Below, in pieces: positions 57,093 through 64,000 of a stretch of 64,000 bases of DNA; positions within the stretch are counted from its first letter, which is position 1, and each line of letters starts with the position of its first letter. Both the position numbers and the translations under genes were made by a program. The notes beneath the pieces were generated by a model. That model was not told the DNA's origin. It worked only from the letters and a program-made list of their open reading frames with translations, and ran no database searches. The stretch covers positions 22,670,197-22,734,196 of the forward strand of contig NC_081553.1 of the NCBI RefSeq assembly GCF_963082655.1. The letters run 5' to 3'. This DNA is from Stomoxys calcitrans. Lineage: Eukaryota; Arthropoda; Insecta; Diptera; Muscidae.

Positions 57093-58614
57093 AAATGCTC
57101 CCCCATCACCTTTATTTGAGCCATATTCAATTATTTCCAAACCTTATTTGTTCATTCTCTTAGTATGCCAAGGTAGAAGCTAGCAGCAAATTATTCCTCA
57201 AGTCGGTCCTCTTAAGGTAGTCAGCCTGGTATGTTTGGCGCGATAACTTCCGAAGCTATCGGTCGATTCACTGATGTAACCACAGCATTAATAGCTGTAA
57301 AACCTATCACAACTCTTAAGTCTACCCCATTGACAATGCATTGTATTAACAATTCTGGGTTTGAACCATTTTATAGTCATGCTAATACTTTTCACCAATC
57401 CTCCCTAATACACACAAGTCTTTCGGTCTGTTTGTTTAAAGCACCTCTAACTAAAAATAGACAGTCATCTATACTAAATTTAGTAGTTTGGAGATTCAAA
57501 TCCACATAAGCACACACACACACACACACACACATTCACACAGATAGACAGACATACGAACACACTCTGAGATATACACATAAATGCATATGGACATGAA
57601 GCTGACTTTTCCAGAGTGATTCCCTTTGGCATTGCATTCACCATCAGGCACACATTATGTTGACAGCTGCCATGATGAATACCTGATGCTGGTCGTTGTC
57701 ATCGTTGTTTTTGTGTGGACCTAAAATGCAAAGAACGCAACACCACATCATCACCATCAACCTAGCAATCCCCATCGTAGTCATCATCATTTTCATCACC
57801 ATCATCGTCATCATGATCATCAAAATGTTCATATGCAGACGACATTCATTTGATTTAGAGCAAGTGGTGTTGTTGTTGTTGTTGTTAGTGCTGCTGCTGT
57901 TGTTGGTAGTGGTGGCACAAGTGCATCATATATCTTTGGTGGTTTGGTCCAGTTGTATGTGCGTGTGTTTGTCTCTCTCTCTCTCTCTGTCGCTCTCTTT
58001 CATTCTCTGTTTTCTCACTATTTAAATAGTCTCGGTGTTGTTAAGTGGATTTGTTTGGGGATAACAGACGACATACTTCCTATTCACCCCCTCCCCCTCC
58101 TCTCGCACACAAAAAGACAGTCTATGATCCCTAGTTCTTTGCCTTTTGGGGGAATGAATGCTAAATGCAAGCCAGGAACCATACCTGGGACATCATCAAG
58201 CAATGGACCACAGTCATACATATAAAAGCAAAAGACTTCAAAGTCCATATGCATCATGGAAATATTCAATTAAGAGCTCAAAACAGTTGAACGGCAGCAA
58301 CAGCATCATCGTGTATGAAAGAGAGAGTAGGCAAAGGGGGAAGCTCTCTTTCTTCTATAACACTCATTAGTCGTTTAAAGAAGATTGCACACATAATTAA
58401 AACACACAAAAATTTTAAGTTGGAAAACTTTAAAGTGATGTTTGATGTTCTTTTCCAGCTTTGGTTAGTAGGGCAAAAAAAAACAGAAATGCTTTTAAAG
58501 AGGGGAATATATTCTTATCAAGCATTTATGAATTTACTTTGTGAAGTAGATATGAAACTGAAATAATTGGCTTACATTGAAGAAGACCGTTATAATGCGG
58601 CTTTTGATGTAATT
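57093..58614. other. Single-copy flank with CA, CT and ATC repeats
   Basis: (CA)n lies at 57509-57533, an ATC-rich run at 57745-57825, GTT/GTTGCT runs near 57870-57910 and (CT)n at 57971-57987. No gene was recognised. Confidence 0.45.
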
Positions 58615-60665
58615 GTTATACCCTCCACCATAGGAGGGTATAACTCGAAAAATTCGTCTGAGACCCCATAAAGTATATAAAGGGTGATTTTTTTGAGGTT
58701 AGGATTTTCATGCATTAGTATTTGACAGATCACGTGGGATTTCAGACATGGTGTCAAAGAGAAAGATGCTCAGTATGCTTTGACATTTCATCATGAATAG
58801 ACTTACTAACGAGCAACGCTTGTAAATCATTGAATTTTATTACCAAAATCAGTGTTCGGTTCGAAATGTGTTCATTCACCGTAACGTTGCGTCCAACAGC
58901 ATCTTTGAAAAAATACGGTCCAATGATTCCACCAGCGTACAAACCACACCAAACAGTGCATTTTTCGGGATGCATGGGCAGTTCTTGAACGGCTTCTGGT
59001 TGCTCTTCACTCCAAATGCGGCAATTTTGCTTATTTACGTAGCCATTCAACCAGAAATGAGCCTCATCGCTGAACAAAATTTGTCAAAATTTGAACACAT
59101 TTCGAACCGAACACTGATTTTGGTAATAAAATTCAATGATTTGCAAGTGTTGCTCGTTAGTAAGTCTATTCATGATAAAATGTCAAAGCATACTGAGCAT
59201 CTTTCTCTTTGACACCATGTCTGAAATCCCACGTGATCTGTCAAATACTAATGCATGAAAATCCTAACCTCAAAAAAATCACCCTTTATATTCTTGATCG
59301 TCGTGACATTTTATGTCGATCTAGCCATGTCCGTCCGTCCGTCTGTCTGTCGAAAGCACGCTAACAAAGCTAGCCGCTTGAAATTTGGCACAAATACTTC
59401 TTATTAGTGTAGGTCGGTTGGTATTGTAAATGGGCCATATCGGTCCATAACCTGATATAGCTACCATATAAACCGATCTTGGGTCTTGACTTCTTGAGCC
59501 TCTAGAGTGCGCAAATCTTATATGATTGGAATGAAATTTTGCACGACGTGTTTTGTTATGATATCCAATAACTGTGCCAAGTATGGTTCAAATCGGTATA
59601 TAACCTGATATAGCTGCCATATAAACCGATCTTGGGTCTTGACTTCTTGAGCCTCTAGCGTGCGCAATTCTTATCCGATCAGAATAAAATTTTGCACAAC
59701 GTGTTTTGTTATGATATCCAACCACTGTGCCAAGTATGGTTCAAATCGGTCAATAACCTGATATAGCTGCCATACAAACCGATCTAGGGTCTTGACTTCT
59801 TGAGCCTCTAGAGTGCGCAATTCTTATCCGATTGGAATGAAATTTTGCACGACATGTTTTGCTATGATATCCAACACCTGTGCGAAGTATGGTTTAAATC
59901 GGTCCATAACCTGATATAGCTGTCATATAAACCAATCTGGGATCTTGATTTCTTGAGCCTCTAGAGGGCGCAATTCAAATCCGATTTGGCTGAAATATTG
60001 CATGACGTATTTTTTTATGACTTCCAACAACTGTACTAAGAATAATTCAAATCGATCCATAACCTGATATAGCTGCCATACAAACCGATCTAGGGTCTTG
60101 ACTTCGTGAGCCTCTACAGGGAGCACTTCCTATCCGATTTGGCTGAAATATTGCGTGACGTATTTTTTTATGACTTCCAACAACTGTATTAAGAATAATT
60201 CATATGGGTCTATAACCTGATATAACTGCCATATAAACCCATCTGGGGTCTTGACTTCTTGAGCCACTAGAGGGCGCAATTATTATTCGATATAGCTGAA
60301 ACGGCTTCTCTCACAACCTTTTACATATGTTTCGAAAATGGCATGGATTGGTTTGTAGCCTAATTCAGCTCTCCTTTAAACCGATCTCCCTATTTTACTT
60401 CTTCAGCACCTAAAGTGCGCAATTCTTACTAGATTTGGCTGAAATTTTACACAATGTCTTCTACTATGGTCTCCAATATTCAGTTCAATTATGGTACGAA
60501 ATGAACCCTTACTTGATATTGTTTCAATAACATAGCAATTATTTATTTTTATCCCTTGTTTGCCTAAAAAGAGAAACCGTGGAAAGAGCTCGACAAATGC
60601 GATCCATGGTGGAGGGTATATAGGATTCGGCCCGGCCAACCTCAGCATGCTTTTACTTGTTTTAA
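58615..60665 (+). mobile_element. HINE (family 1), complete but split by a foldback transposon
   Basis: The 5' end GTTATACCCTCCACCATAGG and CCCCATAAAGTATATA is separated from its continuation TATTCTTGATCGTCGTGACA and GTCGATCTAGCCATGTCCG by the 607-bp transposon. Family 1 units with ATATAGCTGCCATATAAACC follow. The 3' end at 60600-60665 is CCATGGTGGAGGGTATATAG, a GGCCCGGCC hairpin and GCTTTTACTTGTTTT. Removing the insert and one TA restores a normal DINE-1-like block. Confidence 0.78.
58680..59286 (-). mobile_element. Foldback Tc1/mariner-type element with 195-bp inverted arms
   Basis: The arms 58680-58874 and 59092-59286 are inverted copies with about three mismatches. Outer ends read AAGGGTGATTTTTTTGAGG. 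TA flanks both sides (58678-58679 and 59287-59288). The 217-bp centre encodes, on the minus strand, FSDEAHFWLNGYVNKQNCRI, then a MHPEKCTVWCGLYAGGIIG stretch and PYFFKDAVGRNVTVNE. This is the region of a DDE transposase around the second catalytic aspartate. The arms also carry the transposase amino-terminal region on the minus strand (LTNEQHLQIIEFYYQNQ-like). Most of the transposase is deleted, so the element is non-autonomous. Confidence 0.88.
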
Positions 60666-61082
60666 AATACATCTTTTTTTTAAATTTTGTTGGAAAAATT
60701 TAGAGGCAGGAGTCAACTCCGGAGTAGAGCAATCTTCCCGGAGTCGGAGTCGAGTAAAATGAATTGCTCGACTTCACAGCAATGCAAGGGACATCGAATG
60801 ACAGAATATATGTGGATTTTGCGATGGTCAGACTGCATTGAAAGTTGATAGGCTAAGACGTTTTGGAGCGGCTTCACACAAATTGAAACTTTCTTGGGTT
60901 CTTGGTCATATGACTTGGTCATATGATTGAGTCGAGAACCTTTCCCTAGCCGCGGTACTGACCCATTACTTTTGAGATTTATTTTAATCTCATAGCATGT
61001 AAGCTTTGAGTATACGAAGCGTCTATGATGGGTGTTTGTCCCACCGTAGGCGGGGCCTCTTCAATTGCAGTAAAGCCCTTTT
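60666..61082. other. Single-copy DNA between HINEs
   Basis: No feature recognised. Two GGTCATATGA copies near 60903 and 60917 are the only local repeat. Confidence 0.4.
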
Positions 61083-62403
61083 CATACCCACACCCTAGGA
61101 TAGGGGTATACTAATCTAGTCATTCCGTTTGTAACACCTCGTAAAATCGATATATACTTGATATTCGTCCGTCTGCCGAAATCACGATAGCGAATGCGTT
61201 AAACTATGCAATGCAATGCAAATTTGCCCATGCACATTCCACTAACGAACACGGGCGAAGTTCTCACATATCAATGGGTGGTGTCCGATTTAATTTTAAG
61301 CTCAATATTAAGGGCCTCCTTTTTATGGCCGAGTCCGAACGGCGTGCCGCAGTGCGACATCTCTTTGGGGAGAAGTTTTTACATGGCAAAGTACCTCACA
61401 AATGTAGCCAGCATTAGTGAGGGGATAGCCATCGCTGAAAATTGTTCCTGATGTTTACGCCAGGGTTTGAACCCAGGCATCAACGTCATAGGCGGTCATG
61501 CTAACCTCTGCGCTACGGTGGTTAAGCTAGCCGCTTAAAACTTTGCACATATACTTAATACTGATGTAGGCCGTTGGGGATTGCAGATGGGCTATATCGG
61601 TTCAGATTTTGATATAGCTCCCATATAAACCGATCCCCCGATTTGACTTCTTGAGCTCGTGGAAGCCACAAATTTTGTCCCATTTAGCTGAAATTCAGCA
61701 TGTAGTGTTCTCTTATGACTTTCAACAACTGTGTCAAATACGGTTCAAATCCGTGTTCAACCTGATATAGCTCCCACTTAAACCGATCTCCCGATTTGAT
61801 TTCTGGAGCCTTTAAAAGCCGTAATTTTTGTTCGGTTTGACTGAAATTTTGCATGTAGTGTTCTCTTGTGACTTCCAAAAACTGTGTCAAATATGGCCCA
61901 AATCGGTCCGTAACCCAATATAGCTCCCATATAAACCGCTCTACCGATTTGATTTCTTGAACCCTTACAAGCCACAATTTTTGCCCGATTTGGCTGAAAT
62001 TTTGCATGTACTGTTCTGTTATAACTTTCAGCAACTTTGCCAAGTACGACCCAAATCGGTCTATAACCCGATATAGCTCCCATATAGACCGATCTCCCGA
62101 TTTGACTTCTTGAGCCTCTAGAAGCCGAAAGTTTTGTCCGATTTGGCTTTGCTACGACTTCCAACAACTGTGCCATATACGGTTCACTGTATAACCTGAT
62201 ATAGCTCCCATGTAAACCGGTCACTCGATCATCCTTATTCGGTTCCAAGAAGCTTTAGTTTTTGCTGGTTTGATGGAAGATTGGTATGTAGCCTATAATT
62301 ATGCCCTTCAGCTAAGTTCAATTTGTATAAATTTTTAGCGGAATCCATGGCGGTGAGTTCCCAAGATACGGCCCAGGTGAACTTACAAGCCTTTACTTGT
62401 TTT
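61083..62403 (+). mobile_element. HINE (family 1) with nested SINE
   Basis: It starts TTCATACCCACACCCTAGG, then GTCATTCCGTTTGTAACACC. Family 1-like units with GATATAGCTCCCATATAAAC run to about 62220. It ends near GTGAACTTACAAGCCTTTAC then TTGTTTTG, with the hairpin decayed. The SINE at 61208-61521 splits its leader. Confidence 0.65.
61208..61521 (-). mobile_element. tRNA-derived SINE, copy (nested in HINE)
   Basis: The head at 61460-61521 has CCACCGTAGCGCAGAGGTTA (minus strand) and a B box with one change (GGGTTCAAACCC). The body runs left to GGGCAAATTTGCATTGC. HINE sequence GCGTTAA lies on the left and GTTAAGCTAGCCGC on the right, allowing a short GTTAA duplication. Confidence 0.76.
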
Positions 62404-62760
62404 GTTAATGATCTTAACATATCTATTAGATATCATCAAAATCGGTCCATATTTGGATATAGCTTCCATGTATATGTATCGCCTCCCCTCCTCAATACCC
62501 TCCTAATGCTGGCAACATTGGTGAGGTACTATGCCATGTAAAACTTCTCTCCAAAGAGGTGTCGCACTGCGGCACGCCGTTCAGACTCGGCTATAAAAGG
62601 AAGGCCCCTTATCATTGATCTTAAACTTGAGTCGGACTGCACTCATTGATATGTGAGAAGTTTGCCGTGTTCCTTAGTGGAATGTTCATGGGCATATTTT
62701 GCATATATGTATCGCCCGATTTACACTTAAATGGCCGTAGTAACAAATACGGCGCGGATT
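62404..62760 (+). mobile_element. HINE family 3 fragment split by a 5'-truncated SINE
   Basis: AATGATCTTAACATATCTAT, AAAATCGGTCCATATTTGG and CTTCCATGTATATGTATCGC continue after the SINE as ATCGCCCGATTTACACTTAA and GGCCGTAGTAACAAATACGG. This is one family 3 unit interrupted at 62484. Confidence 0.65.
62484..62703 (+). mobile_element. 5'-truncated SINE with 13-bp target duplication
   Basis: The tRNA head is absent. The body runs from CCTCCTAATGCTGGCAACAT through TCTCCAAAGAGGTGTCGCAC to ATGTTCATGGGCATATTTTG. The 13-mer TATATGTATCGCC flanks it at 62471-62483 and 62704-62716. A truncated insert with a perfect duplication indicates target-primed reverse transcription that stopped early. Confidence 0.8.
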
Positions 62761-63078
62761 GTTTCGTTCTCAATATGTCCATTGTTACGCGTGCTGTGTG
62801 GCATGTGGCACCGTCTTGTTGAAATCACATGTCATGCAAGTCAATCTCTTGCATTTTGGGTAAAAAAATGTTAGATATCATCTCACGATAATGCTCACCA
62901 TTCCAAGTTACGTTACGATTCGCATCATCTTTGAAGAAGTACGGTCCAATGATGCCACCAGCCCACAAACCGCCCCAACCTGTGACTTTTTCTGAATGCA
63001 GTGATAGCTCTTGCAATGCTTCTGGCAGTTCTTCACTCCAAAATCGACAATTCTGCTTAATTACGTCCCATTAAGCCA
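62761..63078 (-). mobile_element. Tc1/mariner-type transposase fragment
   Basis: On the minus strand it encodes ARFGLMGRN (a damaged HFWLNGYVN), then LPEALQELSLHSEKVTGWGG, LWAGGIIGPYFFKDDANRN, YREMISNIFLPKMQEIDLHD M and, after a TGG-to-TGA stop, FQQDGATCHTARVTM. It is the same transposase family as 58680-59286 but covers the stretch reaching the second QQDGA catalytic region. It has frameshifts and a stop, so it is inactive. Similarity to known ITm transposases is from memory of the family. Confidence 0.82.
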
Positions 63079-63094
63079 AACTTAATGGGACGTA
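63062..63094. repeat. Perfect 14-bp hairpin at transposon edge
   Basis: TACGTCCCATTAAG (63062-63075) and its exact complement CTTAATGGGACGTA (63081-63094) are separated by CCAAA. It lies at the breakpoint of the transposase fragment and is followed by GGGTGATTCTTT, which resembles the transposon end. Confidence 0.7.
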
Positions 63095-63095
63095 G

Positions 63096-64000
63096 GGTGA
63101 TTCTTTAATCTTCTTACCTATTTATAAAAGATTTACTCTCTTTTGAAAATAAATTTCCTATTTATAGTTGAATGCTATAAAATTCAAAAATTCATGAAAA
63201 AAAAAACAAAAGCAATTCATTATGACACCATCTCTGCAACAACAACCGTAACAAGAAAAACAATTTTCTATGATAATTTCTTGTCAAATCATTTCATTTT
63301 CTTGCACCCCCTCCCCAAAGAAAAAGGACACCATACAGACGGTACACCGTGTTTACATTTGAAATAGAAAAATCATTAATTTTCGCTTTGCTTCTCTCTG
63401 TTTAAGAAAATCCTATTCCTATTCACACCTACCAACATGACTTTGAGTAAAATTTCCTCAAGAAAAAGTTAAGCTTTTGGATAAATGCCGTGTCGTTGTT
63501 AACGCATCGTCTGACATTAATGCGGCTGTTCACATATGTTGGGTAAACCATAAATCATGGATGTATCTTTTGCCGCCTCCACAAAGCCACATTCGATTTA
63601 TGTCGAACTTCTGTCATTCATTTTCAAGTTATCACTGGTGATAATTAATCAATTACCCGAGCGAAAAATACAAAATCTTCTTAACCTCCACCCTATTTCT
63701 TCAAATACGACAATAAGAACAGGCATAGCCAAATAACAACAACAACTGCAAATAATAGAACAAGTAAGCCGATATGTCAGCAGAGTTGTGGGCGAGGACA
63801 TGAAAAGCTCCCGGGGCATATCAAAGGTTAGTGTAAATACCAGCATTGTTGCTAAAGGCCTTGGTGATGGTTTACTTGCATGCTACTGGCAATGGGGGTA
63901 GAAGGAAGCGTTGCTATCACCACCACCATCATAGCTACAAGGAATGGGCTCAAGTTCAAATGGCCTTGTATGGTACAGGAATTAAAGCGCTAAGATCAGT
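63096..64000. other. Single-copy DNA to the window end, no gene seen
   Basis: AT-rich sequence. Minus-strand frames, including 63649-63846, show no domain, and I cannot assign a signal-peptide exon for the Ig gene here. Confidence 0.4.

Noticed and set aside
57644..57832. Methionine-rich hydrophobic frame as the missing signal-peptide exon
   Set aside because: It is a translation of an ATC/CAT repeat tract and no phase-1 donor in a suitable place was found.

Overview
This window is nuclear DNA from a higher (schizophoran) fly, most likely a muscid or close relative such as Stomoxys or Musca. I infer this from two things: a split sidestep-family immunoglobulin gene with fly-style short and very long introns, and a dense load of interspersed repeats that look like Drosophila DINE-1/INE-1 (Helentron-associated) elements. 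The species call is an inference. Nothing here is prokaryotic.

One cellular gene is visible, on the minus strand, with six coding exons at 44334-44466, 32094-32308, 27632-27739, 17693-17905, 17402-17562 and 17050-17185. Every junction has an AG acceptor and a GT donor, and the reading phases agree across all five internal introns. Together the exons encode about 322 residues: three consecutive Ig domains of a sidestep (Side)-type cell-surface receptor. The signal-peptide exon should lie upstream (higher coordinates, perhaps beyond the window). The remaining Ig/FNIII, membrane and cytoplasmic exons should lie beyond the left edge. Three introns are large (12.0, 4.4 and 9.7 kb) and two are small (130 and 216 bp).

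Almost everything else is repetitive. (1) About twenty Helentron-like HINE/DINE-1 elements or fragments are present. Their ends carry a GTATA-rich inverted motif and a GGCCGGGCC hairpin followed by CTTTTACTTGTTTT-like sequence. They have a GTCY microsatellite and cores made of tandem units. In three diverged core families I measured the unit at exactly 153 bp. (2) A tRNA-derived SINE of about 310 bp occurs in at least ten full or partial copies, several nested in HINEs. (3) There are two degenerate LINE remnants on the minus strand (14.8-16.7 kb and 51.3-53.0 kb) and a possible third (54.4-55.0 kb). (4) Tc1/mariner material includes a 235-bp mariner MITE, a 607-bp foldback element with 195-bp inverted arms, and a transposase fragment. 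(5) Five large simple or minisatellite arrays are present (GTCA, GACG, a 9-bp unit, GAATG/AAATG, GTCTGTCC). All five lie in or directly beside a HINE.

Layout: 0-17 kb is downstream intron and repeats; 17.0-17.9 kb is a three-exon cluster; 18-27 kb is intron with three large arrays; then come exons at 27.7 and 32.2 kb; 32.3-44.3 kb is a 12-kb intron with HINE cores and the GAATG array; 44.4 kb is the first visible exon; 44.5-64 kb is upstream intron or flank with HINEs, LINEs, SINEs and mariner elements. I found no CRISPR array, operon or novel protein-coding system. The most interesting structure is the repeated association of satellite-like arrays with Helentron-like elements.
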